Source of the DNA: Alphaproteobacteria bacterium
GTDB lineage: Bacteria; Pseudomonadota; Alphaproteobacteria; Paracaedibacterales; CAITNM01
Reading direction: 5' to 3'
NCBI GenBank assembly: GCA_021298215.1
Contig: JAJTEE010000006.1
Location: 1 to 64,000 of the forward strand
DNA length: 64,000 nt
Shown: one piece after another, positions 8,178-17,607 of the stretch
Layout of the letters: the number at the start of each line of letters is the position of its first letter
Numbering within the stretch: position 1 is the first letter of the stretch
Made by a program: the position numbers and the translations under genes
The notes under the pieces: generated by a model
What the model was told of the DNA's origin: nothing
Database searches by the model: none
What the model saw: only the letters and a program-made list of their open reading frames with translations

Positions 8178-8935
8178 CAGCAAAAATCATTATGTTTGCC
8201 AATCAAAAGGGTGGCGTAGGAAAAACCACAACAGCAGTTAACATGGCAACTATTATTGCAGCATCTCGTTATAAAACACTCCTCATAGATTTCGACCCCC
8301 AGGGAAATAGCACTTCTGGAGTTAATGGAGACAAAAATCATCCAGGCACCTACGAATGGATGGTTGGCTCGCAACTTAGCTCAATTCAGCACACATATAT
8401 TCCAGATTTACATCTTATTAGCGCAAATATGAACTTAGCTGCAGCTGATGTTGAGCTCCTTCAAAAGCATGATAAAGAATTCATTCTTCAAAAAAATCTA
8501 GATAAATATAAAAATTTTTATGACTATATCATTGTGGACTGTCCGCCATCGCTAGGACTTCTAACAATTAATGCTTTAACAGCAAGCACACATATCATCG
8601 TCCCCATGCAATGTGAATATTATGCATTAGAAGGCATAAGCCATATCATGCAAATCATTCAACGCATTCAAGGCGGCTTTAATCCCAATCTTCAATTATT
8701 GGGAATTTTATTAACTATGTATGATCGCCGTAGTTCACTCAATCAGCAAATTGCTAATGATATACGTTTTCATTTTCAGCAAAAAGTTTTCAATTCAGTC
8801 ATCCCGAGAAATGTAAAAATTGCAGAAGCACCTTCACATGGAAAACCTATCATTTTATATGATGTTAAAAGCACTGGCGCTATATCATATATGGACGCAA
8901 CAAAAGAACTACTACAACGTGTAAGCATTAATTAG
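8174..8935 (+). CDS. parA: chromosome partitioning ATPase ParA
   Basis: Deviant Walker-type ATPase that moves ParB-parS complexes and segregates the origin. The 253-residue protein has the deviant Walker A K12-G-G-V-G-K17-T-T, the D-F-D-P-Q-G-N motif and the I-I-V-D-C-P-P-S Walker B-like stretch. I chose the ATG at 8174, which overlaps the rsmG stop as ATGA and puts the N-terminus at M-T-A-K-I-I; a longer frame from 8141 would add 11 basic residues absent from the family. parB follows nine bases later, behind TAGGAG. Confidence 0.96.
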   Translation: MTAKIIMFANQKGGVGKTTTAVNMATIIAASRYKTLLIDFDPQGNSTSGVNGDKNHPGTYEWMVGSQLSSIQHTYIPDLHLISANMNLAAADVELLQKHDKEFILQKNLDKYKNFYDYIIVDCPPSLGLLTINALTASTHIIVPMQCEYYALEGISHIMQIIQRIQGGFNPNLQLLGILLTMYDRRSSLNQQIANDIRFHFQQKVFNSVIPRNVKIAEAPSHGKPIILYDVKSTGAISYMDATKELLQRVSIN

Positions 8936-8944
8936 GAGAAAATA

Positions 8945-9808
8945 ATGGCTATAGCAAACAGATCACCACTTGGAAAAGGTCTTGCCGCCTTATTAGGAGA
9001 AACAAGCATTTCTTATGCGCAACAAACACCTCAATCAATAGAAATTACAAAAATTCAGCCAGGCATAAATCAGCCAAGGCAAGAATTTTCAACGGAAGAA
9101 CTTTCTGATCTCATGCTTTCAATACAGAGAAAAGGAATTTTACAACCTCTGCTTGTTAGAAAAATAGAGCATGATAAATTTGAAATTATTGCAGGTGAAA
9201 GACGTTGGAGAGCAGCAAACCAGGCAGGTCTTGACCGCGTTCCTGTAGTGATTATCAATTGCAATGATCAAGAAGCTCTAGAAATAGGGTTGATTGAAAA
9301 TTTACAGCGTCATGATTTAAATCCTATTGAAGAAGCTGAAGCCATAAAACGATTACAAGTAGAATTCAATTTAACACAAGAACAAATCGCAAATAGTATA
9401 GGCAAAAGTAGAAGCTACGTTGCAAACATGATAAGGCTAACCACGCTTTCTCAAGACATTAAAATTCTCATTCGCGAAAATAAGTTAAGCGCAGGCCATG
9501 CACGAGCAATTATCACGGCAGAAAATCCAGATGCACTTGTCGAACAAATTTTGTCTCAAAAACTTAATGTCCGGGACGTTGAAAAATTAGCAAAACAAAA
9601 GAAACTTCCGCAGGCCAGCAACACTAACGGGAAGAATCAAAGCATTAGCGCATCTGATCCAGATATTCTAGCAATCACTGAGCTTTTAGAAAACACTCTT
9701 GAAATGAAAGTGAATCTTAATGTTAAAGGAGAAGAAGGAAACCTTGTCATTCATTTCAAAAAATTAAGCCAGCTAGATCAACTGCTTAATATTTTGCAAC
9801 AACAATAA
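8945..9808 (+). CDS. parB: chromosome partitioning protein ParB
   Basis: CTP-dependent parS-binding clamp protein. The N-terminus carries the short L-G-K-G-L-A-A-L-L-G peptide that contacts ParA. The CTP-binding motifs are G-E-R-R-W-R-A (84-90) and E-N-L-Q-R-H-D-L-N-P (118-127). A helix-turn-helix lies at about 144-165 (Q-E-Q-I-A-N-S-I-G-K-S-R-S-Y-V). The C-terminal dimerisation region ends in a leucine-rich tail. The 287-residue length is normal. It is the last gene of hslO-rsmG-parA-parB; its targets are the two parS sites just upstream. Confidence 0.96.
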   Translation: MAIANRSPLGKGLAALLGETSISYAQQTPQSIEITKIQPGINQPRQEFSTEELSDLMLSIQRKGILQPLLVRKIEHDKFEIIAGERRWRAANQAGLDRVPVVIINCNDQEALEIGLIENLQRHDLNPIEEAEAIKRLQVEFNLTQEQIANSIGKSRSYVANMIRLTTLSQDIKILIRENKLSAGHARAIITAENPDALVEQILSQKLNVRDVEKLAKQKKLPQASNTNGKNQSISASDPDILAITELLENTLEMKVNLNVKGEEGNLVIHFKKLSQLDQLLNILQQQ

Positions 9809-9813
9809 TAAAA

Positions 9814-9899
9814 TGGTGGAAGGGGCGGGATTCGAACCTGCGTAGACATACGTCGGCAGATTTACAGTCTGCTGCCTTTAACCACTCGGCCACCCTTCC
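9814..9899 (-). tRNA. tRNA-Tyr (anticodon GUA)
   Basis: On the minus strand the sequence folds as a class II tRNA. The 7-bp acceptor is GGAAGGG/CCCTTCC with discriminator A and encoded CCA (9814-9816). The D-arm contains G-G-C-C-G-A-G-T-G-G, the anticodon loop is ACTGTAAAT (anticodon GTA), the variable arm is long and the T-loop is TTCGAAT. It is convergent with parB, five bases past its stop. Confidence 0.97.
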
Positions 9900-10080
9900 A
9901 AAGGTCTGTCCACAATAAGAAATTTTAATCGCGGCGTCAAACAAAAACATTTAGACACTAAACAAAAAGAAAAATCAAAACATAAATAATTTCAGGAAGT
10001 TCAGAATCTCCTCTCAGGAATTTCTTGCTATTCCCTCTAAAAATACTCATAATTTTATTAAAATACATTCTTTAACACTT

Positions 10081-11409
10081 ATGTCACCTACAACACTGTC
10101 AAATGTTTATAAAGTTCAGTGGCATGAGGGAATGCTACTAAGCCCTCAGCACTTTCAATACAACGAACAAAGAATTGAGCAACTTCTTTACACACACCTG
10201 CTTTCTAATGCTTACACGTGCTGGGGTGTCTTAGAGCTCGATATTGATAAAAATTTATTAAATCAAGGTATTTTGGAGTTTACGCACATTTTTGCAGTGT
10301 TACCGGACGGATCTGTTGTTCTTCACAGCCTAGACAATAAAAACACTGCATCGCAGAACACATCTCTTCGTTATAATTTAAATAGTCTAGAGCTCAAAAG
10401 TTCAACTGAAATTACTATTTGTTTATGCCTACACCAAACAACAGATAACAAAAAACGTTATGATTCAATTGAATACTCTAACATTACAGATGAAAACAGC
10501 CCGGATAATGTTATTAATTTACCTATTTTGCGACCCAAAATTTTTCTCAATATAGGAGAGGTCCCAAATGAATGTGTAGGGTTTCCGATTATAAAGCTAG
10601 ATTTTGATGGAAAGCAATTTTCTTTGCGACCATTTCTATCTGCATCTTTAAAAATACCGGAGAATCATGCAATTAGAAAAAATCTAGCAGAAATTACCTT
10701 AAATCTACGTCAAAAAGCCGCATATTTAATTAATAAATCACAACAAGTAACCTCGCCTTCCTTATTACGAGAAACATTGCAAACGCTAAAACCACTCATT
10801 TCTGCTCTTTGCATTCTTGAGCCAATAGCAACCATTGAAAAACTTCATCCTGAGCGCCTATTTGATCAATTACTAAACGTTGCCGCTCACTTGTTACCTC
10901 TTCAAACCACACAAATTCCTAAAGTTCTACCGACTTATAATCATTTCAATCCGAGCGATAGCTTGGATTATTTTTTAAATCTTTTCGAAAAAACAGTTTC
11001 ATCTATTCAACAACGCTATTTAAGTATTCCATTTCATCAGCAAGAAAGATTGTTTTACTTACACATACACCCGAATTATCTAAACGATGATTTGCATATA
11101 GGCTTCCGCTGTCCACCTGGCATGAGCGAAAAGCAAATGCATGATTGGGTACAAGAGTCAATTATCAGCGCTGACGAAAAAATTGAAGTCGTAACCACGA
11201 GGCGAATTTCCGGAGCACAAAGAACATTATTAAATAATGATCAACTAGGAGACTTAATACCAAATCCAGGGACCCTTATTTTTACTATTAAAAAAGGAGA
11301 TGAATTTATTAAGGCTAAAAATAATTTAAATATTTTTAATCCAGGAGATAGTCCAGAAAAAAGGCCTATAGATATCACCCTTTTTGTTTCGCAGAATGAT
11401 TCTCCATGA
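10081..11409 (+). CDS. tssK: type VI secretion baseplate protein TssK
   Basis: TssK trimers link the T6SS baseplate to the TssJLM membrane complex. The 442-residue protein opens with the family signature V-x-W-x-E-G-M-L-L-x-P-Q-H-F-Q (about residues 12-26) and has the TssK length. The C-terminal part keeps the membrane-complex binding region around F-R-C-P-P-G-M-S-E. No Shine-Dalgarno sequence is visible before the ATG, but the signature fixes the start to within a few residues. It is the first of four overlapping tss genes; its stop overlaps the tssL start by four bases. About 180 bases lie between it and tRNA-Tyr, with no clear promoter. Confidence 0.93.
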   Translation: MSPTTLSNVYKVQWHEGMLLSPQHFQYNEQRIEQLLYTHLLSNAYTCWGVLELDIDKNLLNQGILEFTHIFAVLPDGSVVLHSLDNKNTASQNTSLRYNLNSLELKSSTEITICLCLHQTTDNKKRYDSIEYSNITDENSPDNVINLPILRPKIFLNIGEVPNECVGFPIIKLDFDGKQFSLRPFLSASLKIPENHAIRKNLAEITLNLRQKAAYLINKSQQVTSPSLLRETLQTLKPLISALCILEPIATIEKLHPERLFDQLLNVAAHLLPLQTTQIPKVLPTYNHFNPSDSLDYFLNLFEKTVSSIQQRYLSIPFHQQERLFYLHIHPNYLNDDLHIGFRCPPGMSEKQMHDWVQESIISADEKIEVVTTRRISGAQRTLLNNDQLGDLIPNPGTLIFTIKKGDEFIKAKNNLNIFNPGDSPEKRPIDITLFVSQNDSP

Positions 11410-12206
11410 AAATGCTTAATCTCTTTCATCATGGCATCATAAGTACTGAATTTGACGCGTTCTATTATGAGCTATTGCGCGTGAAAGAAGCCGCTTTAAG
11501 AAGCAGCAGCGCTTCCCCTCTCGCAGCAGAAGAACAAATTGATGACCCAAAAACAATAACAGTATCTGGGCCAGTTTTGTCATTGCAAGAAAGAGTCGTT
11601 ATTTTTTTTAATCAACAACGTGAAAAGCTTCATCGAGTTTCCATTGGTCCAAATGCAATTTTTATACAAGAAGCATTATATGTTTTTATCACATTGGCCG
11701 ATGAAATCATGATAAATCTGCCTTGGCATGGGGCAGATTATTGGAGAAAAAATTGTCTAGAAACTAAAATCTTTCAAACACAAGTCGGTGGAGAAAAAAT
11801 ATTTACCCAAATAGATAGCCTTTTAAAAACTAACGATCCTCTTCAACGAGAGCTCGCTAGAGTTTATTTATTATCACTCTCCTTGGGATTTCAAGGTCGG
11901 TTTCGCGAACAAGATAATCATCAAATTCTTTCATATAAACAGCAACTATTCAGCTTTATCTATCATCGCTCGCCCAGATTGATTCAAGGTGGATATGATA
12001 ATTTGCTCGATGATTCATTAATGTCTGTCTTCACAGAAACTCCCACAAAAGGGCTGCCAGATATACGACCATGGTCACTAGTCGCTCTCAGTGTCATAAT
12101 CATCTATTTATTCGTAAGTTATGGGGTGTGGACTATTATCTCGCAAGATCTTCATGAAGTTCTTCAGGGTATTTTTCACCTTACAAAACAAGGCCCGGTA
12201 ATCTAA
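11406..12206 (+). CDS. tssL: type VI secretion membrane-complex protein TssL (DotU/IcmH family)
   Basis: Inner-membrane component that partners TssM and docks the baseplate. The 266-residue protein has the cytoplasmic DotU domain (about 10-215), with A-L-Y-V-F-I-T-L-A-D-E-I-M and L-S-L-G-F-Q-G-R-F, and a single C-terminal membrane anchor (about 225-247). There is no peptidoglycan-binding extension after the anchor. It overlaps tssK by four bases, and its last base is the first base of tssM, so the set is translationally coupled. Confidence 0.93.
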   Translation: MKMLNLFHHGIISTEFDAFYYELLRVKEAALRSSSASPLAAEEQIDDPKTITVSGPVLSLQERVVIFFNQQREKLHRVSIGPNAIFIQEALYVFITLADEIMINLPWHGADYWRKNCLETKIFQTQVGGEKIFTQIDSLLKTNDPLQRELARVYLLSLSLGFQGRFREQDNHQILSYKQQLFSFIYHRSPRLIQGGYDNLLDDSLMSVFTETPTKGLPDIRPWSLVALSVIIIYLFVSYGVWTIISQDLHEVLQGIFHLTKQGPVI

Positions 12207-15200
12207 TGTCACCAACATTATTAAACTTTACTCAGTTTCTGGAAAGCCAAACAAGCAGCCTATCTGGTCTTATTTTTTTACTATTATTTTTTGGCATTAT
12301 CATTGCATTAATTTGTATCCTAGTTATCAACAAAAGCATCAGCAAAAGTAAGCCCATAAGTTTGGAAAAAAAAGGATCTCTTTTTAAAAGAGAGTTTTCT
12401 CTGCCTCCTCTTGGAGGCATCATTACAACCTTTTTGATAAGACATAAATGGATAGAAGTTAATTCTATTAGTCAAATTTTTCTAAAAGGTTTTGAGTTTT
12501 TAAAAAAACATCTAGGTGAAAACGCAGTATACATGCTCCCGTGGTATTTAGTGATTGGTGCAAAAAATTCAGGAAAATCCACACTTGTAAATCAAACCCA
12601 ACTGCACGAACCTCACGGAAGTCCAGATTTTAGTTTGCACGAACCAAATCCATCTATTCGTTGGAAGTTTTTTAGTAGAGGCGTTCTTATCGACGTAGCA
12701 GGACGATTATTTTTAAATGATCCTGAAACCGAAACAGACACTAACTCCTGGCGCAATTTACTTATTTTGCTAGCCAGATACAGAGCAAAAAGGCCGTTAA
12801 ACGGTATTATTCTTTGTATAAACGCGCAAGATCTTTATGGAAAGGAAAAACTAACTCCAGACGCACTACAAACTCGGGCTAACAACATATTGCATACTCT
12901 TAACAGAATGCAAAGTAGTCTATGCATGAGATTGCCTGTTTATGTAATGATTACTCATTGCGATATAATTCCCGGATTTCAATGCTTTTCACAAGAATTG
13001 CCATCAAAAAACAGAGAAAATATTCTAGGGTGGTCAAGTCCATATAACTTGCAATATATGTATTCCCCTAGCTGGATGGAGGAAGCATTTCAATATCTTG
13101 ATGAGAAAATAGATGGGTTGCGCACTGAATTGTTAAGTTCTGACATAAATCCAAATAATGCGGATAGCTTGTTTATCTTCTCAAAAGAACTTCTAACAAT
13201 ATCCGAAAATCTTGGCGGATATTTAAATCGTATTTTTCACAATAGCGTTGTTCATGAAGCCCCAATACTTAGAGGCATTTATTTTACAGGTCATGAGTTT
13301 ACAACTCTATCGGCTCCAAAAGATGAAGTATCAAAAATATCGTTAGAAGCACACAATAATAAATCCATCTCTCTTGTTTTTCTGAAAGATTTATTTCATT
13401 CAAAAATATTTTCAGAAATAGGGATAGCTAGGCCACTAGCTGGAAAAATAAGCCTACTGAATCGCGGTATCAATTTAATACGTGGAGCTACCATTTGCTT
13501 TGTGTTATTTGCCACGTATGGAATATTTAATTCTTATGATTCCTTTGGAGAAAAAAAAGAACGGATTTTGCCTGTTTTATCAAAAATGAGTAGCCTGTTA
13601 AGAGATATGCAGCATCTGAAAATTGATGAACCCGGCCACTCGGCATCTCTTTTTGACACCTATGCGCGACAACTTCTAGAAATGATGCAAGAACTTCAAC
13701 GAACTGAGTTCTTTTCCGTAGCTATTCCAGCTTCTTGGTTCAGCCCTCTTCACAAAGACATCCATGTTAGTTTACAGGTTGCGTATCAAGAGATTGTTAT
13801 TCGAACAATTTACGTAGATCTATTAATGAAGGCTCGTGATTTATTGCAATTGCGACCATCCAGCGCTGATAGATCAAATTCATTATCTGCACTTTTAAAT
13901 CCATTATCATCAAGCGAATATCTTCTTTTGAAAAAATATGTAGAAGGCCTACATGAGCTAAATGATATGCTTTTTAAGTTTAATAATCTAAAAAGCGCTC
14001 CTGATGCTAGAGATCTTGATAGCCTTGTGATGTATACATTTGGATCACATCTACCTGAGAGTTTCATTGGGCAGTATGCAGATTTTAGAAAACTATTGAA
14101 CGAATCTTCATATCCTTTAATAGACCTAAAACCTTATCAACAAATGGCACGCCAAACCCTTTCTGTGCTTTATGAGAATTTTTTAAACTCCCTGTTTTCT
14201 AAAAATGATCCACTAACATTAATGTCCCGCCTTCAAATTTTAATAGACCAATTACAAAGCCAGCAAGAAAGACGCTTAATTGAACTTACGAGCCTTAGGA
14301 ATGCTGTGGGTGATTTAACTGCAACTCTTCCCTCATTAGGTGAGGCGGGATCAACCTGGATGGATGGAAAGAATTTTATGCCGGGAAAGGAATTCGACAA
14401 ACTTTTAGATTATATAGATTTGTCTCCCCTTTTTGGAAAAGATGTTGGGCAGTATTTGGTTGATCAAACAGCCATAGGATTTAACCGTCTTAAGAGCTTT
14501 TTAGTCATAATTAATGAATCTTTGGCAGATAAAGGAATTAATCAAAAATCTCTGCCTTTATCACATGGCCTACTAAATCTAGGAAAATGTCTTTCGTCTT
14601 TATTCAAATTCAGCTTTATGGGAGCCCCAACAGGAAAACCGCTAACAACTAAGATTCCCTCTGGAAAACTTGTATATTGGGACAAAAGTCTTGTTCAGGC
14701 GGCATATAATGCGATGAAAGATTTTGATGCTTTTATCAGTAAAGATTTACTCGAATACCCGCTTTCTATTCAAGAAAACATAAAAATCGCAGCAAGAATA
14801 AATTTACAAGAAATCTTAGAGTCCTCCCTAGGAAAAGCCCAAACCTTTATTGACACACCAAAAGACATAAAGCCAGGAACTGAATCAGAAAGAATATTGA
14901 GAGCGCAAATTAATGACTTTAAAGCGGTTTCTGAAATCCTTGGTAAGCTATTAGAAATTTTGAAAAATGACGACGTTAGTAAAGCATACATAGATCTTCG
15001 CAATATACTTTGCAACCAATCTCAGTGGCTGCTCTCACATATAGATATCTATACCAATCAGCATAAACCCTACAAAATGAAGTCGGATGATTTTTCATGG
15101 TGGGATGGAAAATCTGGAGCAGCTATAGGAGCTTTCGCTGTTCGAGATGCCAATGATTTAAAGCACTATATAACCGTTCAAAGAGAGCTATTAATTGCTA

Positions 15201-16453
15201 CCGTAAATGATTTTGCCAAACCAATTGTGGAGCTTCTAAAAAGCCCTGCTTTTGATAGTGCTGAAGATAGAGATGAAGCGCTTATAGAAAAATGGATAAG
15301 ATTAACCGAGCAAGTAGAAAAATACGAAAAGAAACAACCAGACAATTCTTTAGCCCAACTAGAAAACTTTATCCTTAAAGATCTCAATGCTAGCAATTAC
15401 AAAGACATTCTTAAAATGCCTAATATTGAAGAGCTCAAAGAGCCTTCTGGTGATTATTTACTAGAAATATTGCGTGAAATTAAAATAAAGCTTTTATCCA
15501 AGGCGGAAGTCTTGCAGCGCCAACATGCCATTATAAATTACAAAAAATTGGCTTCATTTTTCAACAAAAATTTGAAAGAAAAATTTCCATTTGTTGGAGT
15601 AACTCTTGATAAAAATTCAGGAGAAGCAAGTCCAGAAGATATTCGAGAGTTTTTCAACATCTTTAAAGAATGCGGAAATTCCACGAAAGAGATTTTAGAT
15701 CAACTTTATCAAATTGGATCTGAAATGAAAGAAATTGTGCAATTTTTAATGGCTATGGAGGATGTCAAACAATTTCTTGATGCATATTTAAAAGATCCCA
15801 ATATCGACAAACCAACATTTAAAATAAATGTTGACTTCAGAATTGCCAGAGAAAAAGAAAAAGGCGGCAATATTATTGTTGATTGGTACTTAAAAACAGA
15901 TGAAATAACAACAATCGATAAACATGACAAAAAGACAGAAGGCAGCTGGACATTCGGGAACCCAATAACAGTTGGTTTTAAGTGGCCAGAAACAGGAACA
16001 TCACCTAAACCAACCTCAGACACCAATCAGCCATCCTTAAAAGTAGAGGGAGAAACAGCTGAATTTGTATATGACAGCCAGTGGGCGCTTTTGTGGTTGC
16101 TTCGCAATCATCTTGCCCCCAATGGCTCTTTTTCGAAGATAACAGACCCGAACCCATATGTATTAAAATTTAGCCTCCCCTTAACAGACCAAACCTTCAC
16201 CACTGTATTTAATTCTGTTAGTCTTCTTGATTCTTCTGGCAAAAAAGGTGCGCCTAAAATTATTACTCTGCCGAAATTCCCAACTCTCGCGCCCAAACTG
16301 CCACAGGAAATAGAAGAAATAAAAGAGCAACCCATTTTAACAGAAGGAAAAGTTGAAGCGATAAGCTTTGAAGATTTAAGCGAGAAACCAAAAAAACTGA
16401 CTAAAGAAAGCCCCTCAGAAGAAGAAACAGAAGAAAAAGATGATGGTGAATAA
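12206..16453 (+). CDS. tssM: type VI secretion membrane-complex protein TssM (IcmF family)
   Basis: Large inner-membrane subunit of the T6SS trans-envelope complex. The 1415 residues exceed the more usual 1100-1250. The N-terminus has one long hydrophobic segment (about 20-42); canonical TssM has two here. A cytoplasmic NTPase-like domain follows with Walker A G118-A-K-N-S-G-K-S-T126 and D-V-A-G-R. Another membrane segment lies near 425-445 before a long periplasmic region with IcmF-type and C-terminal domains. The last 45 residues are a Glu/Lys-rich acidic tail ending E-E-K-D-D-G-E, which I do not recognise from other TssM proteins. Family identity is firm; the topology is my estimate by eye. 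Confidence 0.92.
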   Translation: MSPTLLNFTQFLESQTSSLSGLIFLLLFFGIIIALICILVINKSISKSKPISLEKKGSLFKREFSLPPLGGIITTFLIRHKWIEVNSISQIFLKGFEFLKKHLGENAVYMLPWYLVIGAKNSGKSTLVNQTQLHEPHGSPDFSLHEPNPSIRWKFFSRGVLIDVAGRLFLNDPETETDTNSWRNLLILLARYRAKRPLNGIILCINAQDLYGKEKLTPDALQTRANNILHTLNRMQSSLCMRLPVYVMITHCDIIPGFQCFSQELPSKNRENILGWSSPYNLQYMYSPSWMEEAFQYLDEKIDGLRTELLSSDINPNNADSLFIFSKELLTISENLGGYLNRIFHNSVVHEAPILRGIYFTGHEFTTLSAPKDEVSKISLEAHNNKSISLVFLKDLFHSKIFSEIGIARPLAGKISLLNRGINLIRGATICFVLFATYGIFNSYDSFGEKKERILPVLSKMSSLLRDMQHLKIDEPGHSASLFDTYARQLLEMMQELQRTEFFSVAIPASWFSPLHKDIHVSLQVAYQEIVIRTIYVDLLMKARDLLQLRPSSADRSNSLSALLNPLSSSEYLLLKKYVEGLHELNDMLFKFNNLKSAPDARDLDSLVMYTFGSHLPESFIGQYADFRKLLNESSYPLIDLKPYQQMARQTLSVLYENFLNSLFSKNDPLTLMSRLQILIDQLQSQQERRLIELTSLRNAVGDLTATLPSLGEAGSTWMDGKNFMPGKEFDKLLDYIDLSPLFGKDVGQYLVDQTAIGFNRLKSFLVIINESLADKGINQKSLPLSHGLLNLGKCLSSLFKFSFMGAPTGKPLTTKIPSGKLVYWDKSLVQAAYNAMKDFDAFISKDLLEYPLSIQENIKIAARINLQEILESSLGKAQTFIDTPKDIKPGTESERILRAQINDFKAVSEILGKLLEILKNDDVSKAYIDLRNILCNQSQWLLSHIDIYTNQHKPYKMKSDDFSWWDGKSGAAIGAFAVRDANDLKHYITVQRELLIATVNDFAKPIVELLKSPAFDSAEDRDEALIEKWIRLTEQVEKYEKKQPDNSLAQLENFILKDLNASNYKDILKMPNIEELKEPSGDYLLEILREIKIKLLSKAEVLQRQHAIINYKKLASFFNKNLKEKFPFVGVTLDKNSGEASPEDIREFFNIFKECGNSTKEILDQLYQIGSEMKEIVQFLMAMEDVKQFLDAYLKDPNIDKPTFKINVDFRIAREKEKGGNIIVDWYLKTDEITTIDKHDKKTEGSWTFGNPITVGFKWPETGTSPKPTSDTNQPSLKVEGETAEFVYDSQWALLWLLRNHLAPNGSFSKITDPNPYVLKFSLPLTDQTFTTVFNSVSLLDSSGKKGAPKIITLPKFPTLAPKLPQEIEEIKEQPILTEGKVEAISFEDLSEKPKKLTKESPSEEETEEKDDGE

Positions 16454-17607
16454 TGAGCTATAACTCTCTTGACACCCACAAAAAGCTACTGGAACCAATA
16501 GCAACAAATAATAAAGCAGGAGATTGGTTGCGCTACGATCCTCTTTACGTAAAAATTCGTGACGCAAGGCGTGAGGAAAACGATGGGTTGAGTCGAGAAA
16601 GTTGGGAGGGGGAAATAAAAAGCGCCAACTGGCAAGAAGTCGAAAGCTTAACCCTTGATCTACTAGAAAACAAAACTAAAGACTTGCAGCTTTTTTGTTG
16701 GCTAATAGAAGCAAGACTGCATCTATACGGATTTGATATTTTTGCAGAAGATATATCTTTATTATTAAAGTTTATAAAAGCTTTTTGGGAAGACTGCCAC
16801 CCCTCAAAAAAAGAAGACCCAAACCAAGAGTTTCGTGCTCATATTTTAGAATCTTTTTTAAGATCGACAACACAAACCATTATCTCCGAACCCTTTAAAG
16901 AACTTGCGTCGATACTTGATCTGCCCATAAATTTAGCGCTGTGCTATGAAAATGACACTCTGGAACGATTATCAAAAAAGGGCGGCGACGCCAACAATGC
17001 TTATCAAAAGGCTTTGGCAAATGGTCTCATCACGATAGGAAGAATTAGAAATGCTTTTTCAGAAGTACAAAAAGAAAAAGGAGAAGCAAAAAAAGCAACC
17101 CTAGAAGCTAGCATAAAAAATTTAAATGAAATTAGCCAAATTATAGATACAGAAGCGAAAGAAAACGCCCCTGATTTTAGCAAATTAACAAACCACTTAC
17201 AGGAAATGGTTGGGTTATACAGCCTATCCAAAAAATCCACACCACAAAGCGATAAAAAAACAGAAGACACCATCACAACATTATCAGAAATCATCCTTAC
17301 TGATAATGAAAGCCCCCCCGAAGAAAAAGAGATAAACACCAGATCGGAAGTCTACCAGACAATTCGTCAGCTCGGAAAATTTCTTCTAACCATTGAACCA
17401 CACAGCCCAACCCCAGCTCTTTTGAAATTAATCGGAGAATGGGAAAATAAAACGCTATCACAAATTTTAAAAGAACTTCAATCTATCCAACCAGAAACCC
17501 GATCTCTTCTGGAGTTACTAGCACGAGCAACCCAACAAGAAAAGCAACCCACCATCACAGCCGCAACCCCCGATACAAACGCTCTAAGCAATATGATTCC
17601 AGGTTAG
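16453..17607 (+). CDS. tssA: type VI secretion protein TssA (ImpA family)
   Basis: TssA organises the baseplate and sheath assembly or caps the distal end. The 384-residue protein begins with the ImpA_N domain: P-I-A-x-x-x-x-A-G-x-x-L-R-Y-D-P-L-Y (about 12-30), W-x-x-V and L-x-L-F-C-W-L-I-E-A-R-L-H. The C-terminal third (S-R-x-E-V-Y-Q-T-I-R-Q-L, then P-H-S-P-x-P-A-L-L) matches a TssA with an R-x-x-A/V-Y-x-x-L and H-S-P signature. Its start overlaps the tssM stop by one base. Its last 53 bases overlap the convergent hemH gene, so no terminator separates the two. Confidence 0.9.
   Translation: MSYNSLDTHKKLLEPIATNNKAGDWLRYDPLYVKIRDARREENDGLSRESWEGEIKSANWQEVESLTLDLLENKTKDLQLFCWLIEARLHLYGFDIFAEDISLLLKFIKAFWEDCHPSKKEDPNQEFRAHILESFLRSTTQTIISEPFKELASILDLPINLALCYENDTLERLSKKGGDANNAYQKALANGLITIGRIRNAFSEVQKEKGEAKKATLEASIKNLNEISQIIDTEAKENAPDFSKLTNHLQEMVGLYSLSKKSTPQSDKKTEDTITTLSEIILTDNESPPEEKEINTRSEVYQTIRQLGKFLLTIEPHSPTPALLKLIGEWENKTLSQILKELQSIQPETRSLLELLARATQQEKQPTITAATPDTNALSNMIPG

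Noticed and set aside
16108..16479. A 123-codon minus-strand frame opposite the tssM/tssA junction
   Set aside because: The Ser/Phe-rich antisense of an acidic tail; no start signal or family match.
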